The translations under genes and the position numbers were made by a program. A stretch of 64,000 nucleotides of DNA. Origin: Clarkia xantiana subsp. parviflora. Its lineage: Eukaryota; Streptophyta; Magnoliopsida; Myrtales; Onagraceae. The notes beneath the pieces are model-generated. The model made no database searches, was not told where the DNA came from, and was given only the letters and a program-made list of their open reading frames with translations. This document shows, piece after piece, positions 34,157 to 43,125 of the stretch (the first letter of the stretch is position 1; every line of letters begins with the position of its first letter). The DNA is taken from assembly GCA_036873135.1 (NCBI GenBank), contig JAPTYO010000005.1:20032166-20096165 (forward strand), written 5' to 3'.

Positions 34157-34855
34157 TGTTGGATCACGGTGGAACTCCGGCTCTAATCTTGACAGCACTC
34201 CTTAGCTCCTTCGCTCCACGCAATCCTGCAAGAGGGGATAGACCAGGCGGTGACCCAGAATCCCTCTCCGATGCTTAAATGAGTCCTTCGTATGACTGGC
34301 AAGCAACAGATATCAAAGGTATTGAATTTCAATGTAAGTGATCTGAGGTGACCTCCTGCCCTTTTATAGGCAAAGAGGTGCCTCAGGTACCTGGCGAACC
34401 GTTAGGGGTGGTTAGCCCGTATCCCGCTTATCTCGTACACGATCTCGCGTATCTTAGCCATGCCCCGTGTATCTCGGCCACGATCCATGTATCTTAACCA
34501 CGTTCCGTATATCTCGGCCACGCCCCGCATATCTTGGCTTTATCCTCTGGTGGCGAGTTCCGATTCCTGTCGGGGACTCCAGAGTTATCTTGTTGTGTCA
34601 CCGCTCGGGGCCCCTCGTCATCGTGACGGGGCCTATCATTCTCAGGGATTCATCATCGGGGCCTACTCAAAGGCTTTTCGTTGGGAGCTTTTAGCTCCAC
34701 TGTCGGGACCGACTCTGTCGGGACCCTGCTTCGTCGGGACTCCCTTCATCGGGACCCTTCTCCTAGGTCATCTTGACCCTTACTCTGGGCCTAGTGGGCC
34801 TGTTTGCCGTTTCCTCGCCGTTTAAAGGGCCTAACGGCTATAGTCGGACCCATCA
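34157..34855 (-). repeat. Tat element 3' LTR (left copy)
   Basis: 699 bp; on the plus strand it runs TGTTGGATCAC to GGACCCATCA. It contains a minus-strand TATA box (TTTTATA at 34372-34378 on plus) and five imperfect ~20-bp tandem units (CGTATCTCGGCCACGATCC type) at about 34448-34545. The five differences from the right LTR include A/G in GACC(A/G)GGCGG and T/C in TTCGT(T/C)GGG. Confidence 0.95.
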
Positions 34856-34868
34856 TTTGCCCCCAAGA
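34856..34868 (-). other. Tat element polypurine tract
   Basis: TTTGCCCCCAAGA on the plus strand is TCTTGGGGGCAAA on the coding strand, directly before the 3' LTR start TGATGGG. The same tract occurs in the second Tat element at 60462-60474. Confidence 0.8.
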
Positions 34869-35062
34869 CATGAGGGACTTTTAGTTCGTCGTGTCTTCCA
34901 AATCCCGATTTTTCCAATACTAGAGTCGGGGATCTATTCCTTGGTTCAGTTATCTAAGGTTATCAATCTTCTCCTCCATATTTCCTCAGGGTTTTATGGA
35001 GAACTGCTATATCCAAAGGTCTCTTCGATTCTCTAGGGCATTAAATGCAGCAGATAATGGAG

Positions 35063-35070
35063 TGACGTCA
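35063..35070 (+). promoter_or_regulatory. bZIP-type palindrome upstream of antisense gene
   Basis: TGACGTCA, about 170 bp upstream of the TATA box of the antisense gene. The second Tat element has TTACGTCA at 60865-60872 in the comparable position. TGACG-core palindromes are known plant bZIP sites; binding here is inference. Confidence 0.4.
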
Positions 35071-35241
35071 TCAGTGCCCGTGCCTGACTCTCTGTGTCTG
35101 CTTTCTCTGAAAAGTGCTTTTTCAGGATATTTCATCATTACATCTGCTGCAGTTCCGCACGTTTCATTTCAACGGTTCGGATCAGAACGTTTTCGTTTCG
35201 ATGGTTCAGATTAAACCGTCCCTTCGACTGTCCTCTTTGTC

Positions 35242-35248
35242 TATAAAA
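35242..35248 (+). promoter_or_regulatory. TATA box of the antisense gene in Tat element 1
   Basis: TATAAAA in GTCTATAAAATCCTAA, 106 bp before the ATG at 35348 and on the strand opposite to pol. The second Tat element has TATAAAA at 60974-60980, 90 bp before its ATG. Matched position in two diverged elements supports an internal promoter. Confidence 0.65.
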
Positions 35249-35347
35249 TCCTAACCATGGGCACAGTTTCGCTTTGCCATTTATAAATTTTCGAAAGCTT
35301 TCTGCAATTCTTGGGTCCTTGGCGTTTCTTCGGACATCTTTCCGGCA

Positions 35348-35788
35348 ATGTCAGGTTCATTCTTCCAACCTCCCATTATCATGTTGGGTAAGGATTTCTT
35401 CTCTATGGTTCGTCTTCATCTTTGCTTAGTTTGGTTGTTATTTCCCGGAGAAACTTAACGTGCTTTTCAATGGCTGCTTTCAGATAGGGGGTCTGGTTTC
35501 GAGGGAAGGAAGCCTTTCAACTTCGACCATGTTCTGAATGAAATTTCCAGCACTGCTTATGATGCAGCTCTCTGGGAAGGATGTATCATTTCCACCAAAG
35601 AAGCCGATGCTCAAGGCCGGAAATGCATACCACAAGTTCAGAGTGAAGAGGAACTACTTTTTCATCGGAAACTTCTCGATCCCATGACTTCGATAGCCAA
35701 TCCTCCAACGGCTGATCCTGTGGGGCCTTCTGCCACTAACTCCGTGGACCCAGCTGCTGCCAACGCTGCCGATCAGGACCAAGTTTGA
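35348..35788 (+). CDS. Spliced antisense ORF in the Tat 3' region (copy 1)
   Basis: Exon 1 is 35348-35387 and exon 2 is 35484-35788. The 96-bp intron begins GTAAGG and ends TTTCAG. The product is 114 aa, beginning MSGSFFQPPIIML and continuing with GFEGRKPFNFDHVLNEI, STAYDAAL, ISTKEADAQGRKCIPQV and SEEELLFHRKLLDP, then an Ala/Pro/Thr-rich acidic tail. I recognise no enzymatic domain, signal peptide or membrane segment. Copy 2 (61064-61507) has the same exon 2 length (305 bp), intron length and phase. By hand count exon 2 differs at 37/305 sites and the intron at 25/96. In the conserved core about 7 of 12 changes are synonymous. Extra ORFs in either orientation have been reported for Tat-lineage elements; a role in regulation or host interaction is speculation. 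Confidence 0.72.
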
Positions 35789-36052
35789 ATGTTTACTTTT
35801 TAGAGTCTTTGAATCCTCTTCTCTTTTGTCCTCGTTGGGCCCTCGAGCCCTTATCAATATCAGATTTCTCTAGCTCCGGTCGTTGTACTTCTCCGAGTGA
35901 CTTTACTATACGCGCTTAGGTCGAAACCTCGACACTTAAGACATTCTTGTACGTCCTTCCCGACGATTTAGTAACTTGCACCACTTAAGGTGACTTAACA
36001 TCGAGTGCATCACTTAAGACGACTTTATATTACTTAGAGTGAATCTAAGAAT

Positions 36053-36886
36053 CGTGCACCACTAAAGGCGACTTTCATCGTGCACCACTGAAGGCGACTT
36101 TCGTCGTGCACCACTGAAGGCGACTTTCGTCGTGCACCACTGAAGGCGACTTTCTTCGTGCACCACTGAAGGCGACTTTCGTCGTGCACCACTGAAGGCG
36201 ACTTTCATCGTGCACCACTGAAGGCGACTTTCATCGTGCACCACTGAAGGCGTCTTTCGTCGTGCACCACTGAAGGCGACTTTCGTCGTGCACCACTGAA
36301 GGCGTCTTTCGTCGTGCACCACTGAAGGCGACTTTCGTCGTGCACCACTGAAGGCGACTTTCATCGTGCACCACTGAAGGCGACTTTCATCGTGCACCAC
36401 TGAAGGCGTCTTTCGTCGTGCACCACTGAAGGCGACTTTCGTCGTGCACCACTGAAGGCGACTTTCATCGTGCACCACTGAAGGAGACTTTCGTCGTGCA
36501 CCACTGAAGGCGACTTTCGTCGTGCACCACTGAAGGCGACTTTCATCGTGCACCACTGAAGGCGACTTTCGTCGTGCACCACTGAAGGCGACTTTCATCG
36601 TGCACCACTGAAGGCGACTTTCAACGTGCACCACTGAAGGCGACTTTCGTCGTGCACCACTGAAGGCGACTTTATTGGGCACCACTTAAGGCGATTTTAC
36701 AGACAACTCTAAAGACAACTCTTGTTTGGAAGCAACCTCTTTATTTATTGGCATAAAATAGGTTTACATCGAATCGATAAATAGCATACACCACTTAAGG
36801 CGATTTTACATCGGGCACCACTTAAGGCGTCTTTATTGGGCACCACTTAAGGCGACTTTATCGGGCACCACTTAAGGCGACTTTAT
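36053..36886 (-). repeat. 26-bp minisatellite in Tat 3' region
   Basis: About 24 tandem 26-bp units (CGTGCACCACTGAAGGCGAC plus TTTCGT or TTTCAT) from 36053 to about 36680, nearly identical. They are followed by looser CACCACTTAAGGCGACTTTA copies to 36886. Start points at 36079 and 36105 confirm the period. Because three units make 78 bp without a stop, long frames appear on the minus strand (207 codons at 36685-36062), which are shadows. Tandem repeats between integrase and the 3' LTR are typical of Tat elements. Confidence 0.92.
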
Positions 36887-37813
36887 TCAAGCATGGTGTT
36901 TCTTCAAGTGTTCGCCACTGAAGGAATGCTTTAACGTCCTGCCATCGAGGTCTTCCAACTTGTATGCATTCGGAGCTGGCATCCCTACGACCTTATAAGG
37001 TCCTTCCCATTTTGGTGACATCTTGTTGATTCGATCCAAAAGGGTGAATTCGTTGCGACGCCACACCAGCTCCCCGACGAAGAATTGTCGGGACTTCACT
37101 CGCCGATTATAGTACCTGGCCGTCGCTAAGCGCATTCGTGCTTGGACTTCGTCGGCTTCCCGCCTTTTCTCTTCGAGTAGGTCCAAGTCCAGGCGTCTCA
37201 TTTCCTCGTTCGTCAGGGGTTCATAATATCTTGTCCGGTGGGATGCCACAGCTACCTCCACAGGAGCGACAGCTTCCGTGCCATAAACGAGGCCAAACGG
37301 AGTTTCCCCTGTTGATCGTTTGGGTGTCGTTCTAACAGCCCAGAGTACGTTTTCCAGTTCGTTCAGCCATTTGCCCTTCAAGGCATAGACCCTCTTCTTC
37401 AGGCCATCCATCACAATTTTGTTGGCTGACTCCACCTGGCCATTAGTCTGAGCATGGCTTACAGAGGCGGTCCGATGCTCAACGTTCAGTTCTTCCAGAT
37501 ATTCCTTCACCTGAGAACCGTTAAACGGTGGGCCATTGTCGCTGATCACCACCTTAGGAATCCCGTATCTGGACACGATGTGGGTTTGGAGGAACTTGAC
37601 GATCTGGTTCCCCGTTGTTCTGGCTAATGCCTTCGCCTCTATCCATTTCGAAAAATAATCGATAGCTACAAGTAAATACTTACATTGTCCTTGTGCTTGT
37701 GGGAGAGGTCCTACCAAGTCGATGCCCCACTGCGCGAAGGGCCAAGCGCTCTTGATGGATGTCAGGTTGGCAGCCGGGGCCACGATACTCGGGGCGTACC
37801 TCTGGCACACGTC
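36887..37813 (-). pseudogene. pol: Tat integrase, cut off by a nonsense codon in its zinc finger
   Basis: Frame continuous with RT/RNase H except for a TGA at 37816-37814. Here are the second zinc-binding Cys (DVCQRYAP), the catalytic core GIDLVGPL (Asp) and AIDYFSKWIEAK, VISDNGPPFNG (Asp) and TNGQVESANK (Glu). The second Asp and the Glu are 35 residues apart, the DD35E pattern. The C-terminal part ends with GPYKVVGMPAPNAYKLEDLDGR and LKKHHA. No chromodomain is seen, as expected for Tat. In the second Tat element the stop position reads Cys (SCDACQ), so the mutation removes the first Cys of the HHCC finger. Confidence 0.9.
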
Positions 37814-40093
37814 TCATGATCGGACCAACGCCGTTGCTTCTTTGTTCATCGTGGGCCAGTAGTAGCCCAAATTCAACACCTTCCTCAAAATGGATCGGGC
37901 CCCTTCATGACAAGCCGCGATCCCCTCATGCATTTCCTTCAGGATTCGATTGGTGTCGGGTTCTGCTACACACTTCAGGTACGGAGTCGAGAACCAGCCC
38001 TTCTTGTACAGCTGATTATCCAGCATCACATAATTAGACGCTATCCGACATATCCTGTCTGCTGCTACCCTATCCACGGGGATTGCCCCCGTAGTCAGAT
38101 ACGCGACTATCGGGGTCATCCAAGTGGGCTCCTCCTCCGATTTTGCTTCAACGGTGCACACTTGTGTGGGGTCGATGTTTGACAAGATCACCTTTTCCAG
38201 GAAGTGCACCTTCCGATTTTCTTCTAAGGGTGTCCCCAGGGCAAATTTGCTCAAGGCGTCTGCCTCTACGTTCTCTTCCCTCGGAATAGCCTTGATGTCG
38301 AAGCTTTTGAAGCTTTCTCTCAGGGTTTGTACCTCTCGCAGATACTTCTTCATTATCGGGCTCGTTGCTTCGTATCGCCCTTGAACTTGGTTCACGATTA
38401 ACGCCGCGTCGCACTTTACTCTTAAGTGATCGATTCCAGTGCCTTTAGCAATTTTTAGGCCCGTGATAAGAGCTTCATACTCCGCTTCATTGTTTGTGGC
38501 CTTGAATGTTAAAGCCAAGGCATATCGGAGCGGTTCACCTTCACCCGGCGGTATCAACAAGAAGCCTGCTCCCGACCCGTCTGAACTTGCGGAGCCATCC
38601 GTGTACATTTCCCAAGTGTTTTCCTTGTTTGGCTGTTCTGATTGCTCTGCCCTCTCTGGTTGTTCGTCTGTCGGGACCACTATGGCTGCCCCCTCTACAG
38701 GACCCGCTTCTTCCAGATCGGGGGCTGTAGACTCTGCTATGAAATCTGCTAATGCCTGACCCTTGATTGCCGTTCTTGGGGCAAAGTGTATTCGAAACTC
38801 ACTGAGCTCTACTGCCCATTTCACCAATCTCCCCGACGCGTCCGGTCGGTTCAAAAAATGCTTCAAAGGCTGGTTCGTTAGCACGGTGATCTCGTGTGTG
38901 TGGAAGTATGGCCTTAGCTTCCGAGCAGTAATTATCAACGCAAAGAGGTATTTCTCAACGGCGGGATAATTCAATTCGGATTTAGCAAATGCCTTGCTTA
39001 TATAATAAACGGGGACTTGATTACCCTCGACAACCTTTACTAACACGGAGCTAATGGCAAATTCAGAAACAGCCAAATAAAGGAAGAGTGGCTCGCCTGG
39101 AACCGGTTTCGCCAACGGCGGGAGTGTGCGAAGGTGCTGTTTGAGTGCTTGGAACGCCTCTTCACATTTGGCGGTCCATTCGAATTTTTTGTTGGCCCTC
39201 AAGACTTCAAAAAACGGCATTGATCGGTCGCTGGCTTTGGATAAGAAGCGGTTCATTGCGGCTAGTCGGCCATTCAGTACTTGCACCTCCCGATGGTTTA
39301 TCGGAGACTGCATTTCCTCGATTGCCCTCAGCTTCTCAGGGTTCACCTCAATTCCTCTTTGGCTTACCATGAAGCCCAAAAACTTCCCTGAGTGGACTCC
39401 GAAGGCGCATTTCGTCGGGTTCAAGCGAACTTGATGGAGCCTCATCCGCTCAAACGCCATAGTAAGGTTGTGCACGTGATCCTCGGCTTGTCGGGACTTC
39501 ACCAGCATATCATCCACGTAAGCTTCCATTGTTTCTCCCAGCATATCCCCAAACAGCTTATTCACCATCCGCTGGTAGGTTGCCCCGGCATTGATCAACC
39601 CGAAAGGCATGACATCATAGTGATAGATGTCGCTGTCTGCATAGAATGCTGTGTGGGGGGCGTCTTCCTTGTCCATCTTGATCTGGTTGTAGCCTGAATA
39701 TGCGTCCATGAAACTCAGCAGCTCATGTCCCGATGTGGCATCCACCAGCTGGTCGATCCTCGGGAGTGGATAGCAATCCTTTGGACAAGCCCTGTTCAAG
39801 TCGCGGAAGTCCACGCACATTCGCCACTTTCCGTTAGTCTTCTTCACCAGCACTGGGTTGGCGACCCAGGTCTGGAATCGGAGCTCCTTAATGAAACCAG
39901 CATCGAGCAACCTGGCCACCTCCTGCTGGATCGCGATCTTCTTATCCGTGCCCATCGGACGTCTTTTCTGTGTGATAGGCTTGATCGCGGGGTCTATCTT
40001 CAGCTTGTGCACGATCACGTCGGGGCTGATTCCTGGCATATCACTGGGGGACCAGGCAAACAGCTCTTTAAATTCTTTCAGCAATTCCACCAA
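37814..40093 (-). pseudogene. pol: Tat RT, RNase H and archaeal-type RNase H
   Basis: 759 codons. RT: WRMCVDFRDLNRACPKD (residues ~90-106), FMDAYSGYNQI, VMPFGLINAGATYQR and the catalytic AYVDDMLVKS (YVDD at 192-195). The first RNase H domain has YYISKAF, LNYPAVEKYLFAL and HFLNRPDASGRLVKW. A second RNase H domain follows, with YTDGSA (Asp), NNEAEYEAL (Glu), KCDAALIVNQVQG (Asp) and ADALSKFALG (Asp). This dual arrangement defines the Tat lineage. The integrase HHCC finger starts at MHEGIAACHEGARS before the TGA. Upstream the frame is separated from protease by a one-base change in an A-run near 40097, so it cannot be read continuously. Confidence 0.92.
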
Positions 40094-40340
40094 ATTTTTG
40101 GGCTGTCTCCTCAGTTAGAGCAGACCCGATTTTCACCTTCCTCTGGGGTCCGTCGATCTCGACTTCTTTCAGATCTTCTACGGGGGCGGGACGCCCAAAC
40201 TCTTCTCGGGGATCTGTGTCTGTCTGGAGAACAGTCATGGCCTCTCGCCTCCTTCTCCGGGTAGCATTGACATAGCATTTTCGGGAAGCCACCTGGTCGC
40301 CTTTGACCTCCCCGACTCCGTGGTCAGTCGGGAACTTCAT
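40068..40340 (-). pseudogene. pol: Tat protease-RT linker segment
   Basis: 90 codons continuing protease after an in-frame TAG at 40343-40341 (HQ-stop-MKFPT, where related elements read through to KMKFPT). It includes MKFPTDHGVGEVKGDQ, SRKCYVNATRR and TEETAQK. It runs out of frame at about 40097, where the RT frame (LVELLKEFKELFAWS) takes over. Confidence 0.85.
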
Positions 40341-40859
40341 CTATTGGTGCACAGTCGAGGCGACTGCCATTAGCGGATTGATGGTGGTTCTCCCGATAAT
40401 TGCGTTGTAAGTCCCCGCTGAATCAACCACGAAAAACTCTACGTTCTTCCTTTCTGATTTCCACCCGCTACCAAACTCCACTGGTAAGGTGATTACTCCC
40501 AATGGGTAGGAAGTTGAGCCAGAGAACCCGACCATTGGGAAATTTGCCTCCTTTAGATCTTTCTTCGTCTTCCCCATGGCTTCCAGCGCGTCCATGAATA
40601 GAATGTCGGAGGAGCTTCCTCCGTCAATCAGAATTCTCTTCATCTCGAATCCGCCTACATCCAGAGTTACTACCAGGGCATCGTCGTGCGGAGTCTCCAC
40701 TCCTATGAGGTCTTCGGATGAGAAGGAGATCACCATCTCTTCTTTCAAGGTCCAAGATCGAGACCTCTTACCCAGTACCACCGTAGTAGGAATCCTAGAG
40801 GCGTAAACTTCTCGAGCGGATGAGGTATCACCTCCAGCGGCAAATCCTCCATGAATCAC
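40341..40859 (-). pseudogene. pol: Tat aspartic protease
   Basis: 172 codons starting MIHGGFAAGGDTSSA, the usual junction from Gag to protease in Tat elements. The active site is RILIDGGSSSDILF: Tat proteases commonly have DGGS rather than DTGS. The flap region and the C-terminal AIIGRTTINPLMAVAST follow. A TAG then interrupts the polyprotein. The piece itself looks intact; upstream Gag is deleted. Confidence 0.88.
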
Positions 40860-41115
40860 GTTGATGACTAGTCCTTCTTTGTGAACACCGGATGACTCAG
40901 GATCAGTTCTCTTCTTCTATAATGCTTCCATGTTCCACACAGGTTTCTCAGCCGCGCTGTGCATCAGGTCGGAACTATAGGGGGCTGTCAGGTTCCGAAT
41001 GAAGGTACGAATTGTTTTGCCCTTCACCACGGCCCTCGTCAAATCTGCATTCGGGGGGGGGGGCCTCCTACCCCTGTTATCCTGGTGTCGAGGGGCAACA
41101 TCCTCGGGATGTGAT
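40860..41115 (-). pseudogene. gag: Gag C-terminal remnant of Tat element
   Basis: On the minus strand, broken frames contain fragments such as IRTFIRNLTAPYSSD and KPVWNMEAL just upstream of protease, separated by stops. They look like debris of the Gag C-terminal region. A run of about ten G at 41053-41062 (plus) lies in the segment. The capsid domain is missing. Confidence 0.55.
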
Positions 41116-41250
41116 TCATTGTGCCCCGGGGTGGTTCTGGTTTTCCCCTTGTTCTGGTACTGAATCTAGGTTCGTTGTAGCAGGGTGACGGGAACCACCG
41201 GATTGTCCCCTTCTGTTCTTGTCAGCCGCCATCGATCGAGTAGAAGGCAT
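41116..41250 (-). pseudogene. gag: Gag N-terminal remnant of Tat element
   Basis: 44 codons from the ATG at 41250, beginning MPSTRSMAADKNRRGQ and ending GENQNHPGAQ before TGA at 41118-41116. This is a basic Gag N-terminus close behind the primer site. The main capsid portion that should follow (over a kilobase in typical Tat elements) is deleted. Confidence 0.7.
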
Positions 41251-41270
41251 ATTTTTAGCTTTTTGTTAGT

Positions 41271-41289
41271 TTCCCACAGACGGCGCCAA
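41271..41289 (-). other. Tat element primer binding site
   Basis: TTGGCGCCGTCTGTGGGAA on the minus strand follows the 5' LTR end ATCCAACA. TGGCGCCGT matches the complement of an Asp-type tRNA 3' end; the remainder does not, so the primer assignment is tentative. Confidence 0.65.
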
Positions 41290-41988
41290 TGTTGGATCAC
41301 GGTGGAACTCCGGCTCTAATCTTGACAGCACTCCTTAGCTCCTTCGCTCCACGCAATCCTGCAAGAGGGGATAGACCGGGCGGTGACCCAGAATCCCTCT
41401 CCGATGCTTAAATGAGTCCTTCGTATGACTGGCAAGCAACAGATATCAAAGGTATTGAATTTCAATGTAAGTGATCTGAGGTGACCTCCTGCCCTTTTAT
41501 AGGCAAAGAGGTGCCTCAGGTACCTGGCGAACCGTTAGGGGAGGTTAGCCCGTATCCCGCTTATCTCGTACACGATCTCGCGTATCTTAGCCATGCCCCG
41601 CGTATCTCGGCCACGATCCATGTATCTTAACCACGTTCCGTATATCTCGGCCACGCCCCGCATATCTTGGCTTTATCCTCTGGTGGCGAGTTCCGATTCC
41701 TGTCGGGGACTCCAGAGTTATCTTGTTGTGTCACCGCTCGGGGCCCCTCGTCATCGTGACGGGGCCTATCATTCTCAGGGATTCATCATCGGGGCCTACT
41801 CAAAGGCTTTTCGTCGGGAGCTTTTAGCTCCACTGTCGGGACCGACTCTGTCGGGACCCTGCTTCGTCGGGACTCCCTTCATCGGGACCCTTCTCCTAGG
41901 TCATCTTGACCCTTACTCTGGGCCTGGTGGGCCTGTTTGCCGTTTCCTCGCCGTTTAAAGGGCCTAACGGCTATAGTCGGACCCATCA
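41290..41988 (-). repeat. Tat element 5' LTR (right copy)
   Basis: 699 bp, ends TGTTGG...CCCATCA on the plus strand. The right flank CTTAC (41989-41993) repeats the left flank. It differs from the left LTR at five sites. Confidence 0.95.
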
Positions 41989-41993
41989 CTTAC

Positions 41994-42440
41994 CTCAATA
42001 GGAGTAACGCTCCTCCTTGGGCCGGTCCCTCGACCGGGGGGCAGAAGACACCAATGCACAACCCTCAACTCTATTTCCTTTATCAAGAAGGAATTAGCAC
42101 GGTCGTACTCTGCATAAAGAACTAAGAATCGCTCGAGGAACGCGCCCCTGCGTCGGATCTTTTGAGAATTATGCCAAAAACAGAAGCTGCAGCTAGCAAT
42201 AACTTGGAAAATTAACAAGTTCAAAGAAGATACAATGAGGCATCTTACTCACAAGCCCTTTACCGTGCCCGTGTCCGAAGACTCCAAGGTAGCGGGGGCA
42301 CTTGTACGGACATTCCTCCCAACAAACGGATTACTGTACACATCAGCTATCTGCAAAGACAAGCTTTTTCCCATCAAGATGGAGATAGTGGACTTACTCA
42401 TGGTAACAACCGTGGGAAGACTAATGCTGAAAAGAAGACA
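41994..42440 (-). pseudogene. Antisense gene fragment of family O (complete element)
   Basis: On the strand opposite to gag two exon-like blocks are suggested: 42350-42253 (acceptor TTTGCAG, donor GTGAGT) and a block ending at 41994. The latter contains the SSAPRSRDRPKEERYS pattern shared with the truncated copy at 9118-9348 (PSAPRLRDRPVEER). The end of this block is followed by GTAAG, the very bases duplicated by the Tat insertion. An in-frame TGA occurs just before the donor, and exon limits are uncertain. Function is unknown. Confidence 0.35.
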
Positions 42441-42664
42441 GCAAGATCTGATATCCAGGAAAATGCAACCAACAATCCAGTCAGTGCGTAAACATACATC
42501 AACACTTATGCAAACATTTATGCAACGGACGCCCCATGTGAGACAACCATGTACGTACAAGACTTGTTAGTCTTCGTGCAACAAGTAACAAGCATCACGC
42601 AAGGGGGGCAGCGTCTTCAACACATTAACCTTGCATGACAACATCGAGCTCATACTCGCAACAT

Positions 42665-43125
42665 ACAAGATTACAAGGGAGAAAATATTTTCTAAGTGTT
42701 TCCGTGTACGTACATACATGTCGACAAGGATGCATGTCGACAAGGAGCAAATATTTTCTAAGTGTTTCCATGTACGTACATACATGTCGACAATGATGCA
42801 TGTCGACAAGGAGAAAATATTTTCTAAGTGTTTCCATGTACGTACATACATGTCGACAAGGATGCATGTCGACAAGGAGAAAATATTTTCTAAGTGTTTC
42901 CATGTACGTACATACATGTCGACAAGGATGCATGTCGACAAGGAGAAAATATTTTCTAAGTGTTTCCATGTACGTATATACATGTCGACAAGGATGCATG
43001 TCGACAAGGAGAAAATATTTTCTAAGTGTTTCCATGTACGTACATACATGTCGACAAGGATGCATGGCGACAATGAGAAAATATTTTCTAAGTGTTTCCA
43101 TGTACGTACATACATGTCGACAAAG
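42665..43125 (+). repeat. 66-bp minisatellite in 3' region of family O
   Basis: Seven tandem units of 66 bp (agtg start points 42761 and 42827). Each unit contains ATATTTTCTAAGTGTTTCCA, TACGTACATACATGTCGACA and a second GTCGACAAGGA. As 66 is divisible by three, both strands stay open for about 185-199 codons; these frames are shadows. It is related in core and position to the 62-bp array at 10095-10925. Confidence 0.92.

Larger units (their letters stand above)
34157..41988 (-). mobile_element. Young Tat-lineage Ty3/gypsy retrotransposon nested in family O, TSD CTTAC
   Basis: 7,832 bp with CTTAC at 34152-34156 and 41989-41993. Both LTRs are 699 bp and differ at five positions (hand count, 99.3% identity). 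With a generic plant rate of 1.3e-8 per site per year this is roughly 0.3 My. Minus-strand order: LTR, primer site, gag remnant, protease, RT, RNase H, second (archaeal-type) RNase H, integrase, 26-bp minisatellite, an antisense spliced gene, polypurine tract, LTR. Two RNase H domains are a Tat hallmark. Gag is deleted, and PR/RT/IN carry two nonsense mutations and a frameshift, so this copy must have moved in trans or decayed soon after insertion. Confidence 0.95.

Noticed and set aside
36062..36685. 207-codon minus-strand frame with a repeated KVAFSGARRKSPSVVHDESR-like pattern
   Set aside because: It is the 26-bp minisatellite translated: three units equal 78 bp and contain no stop.
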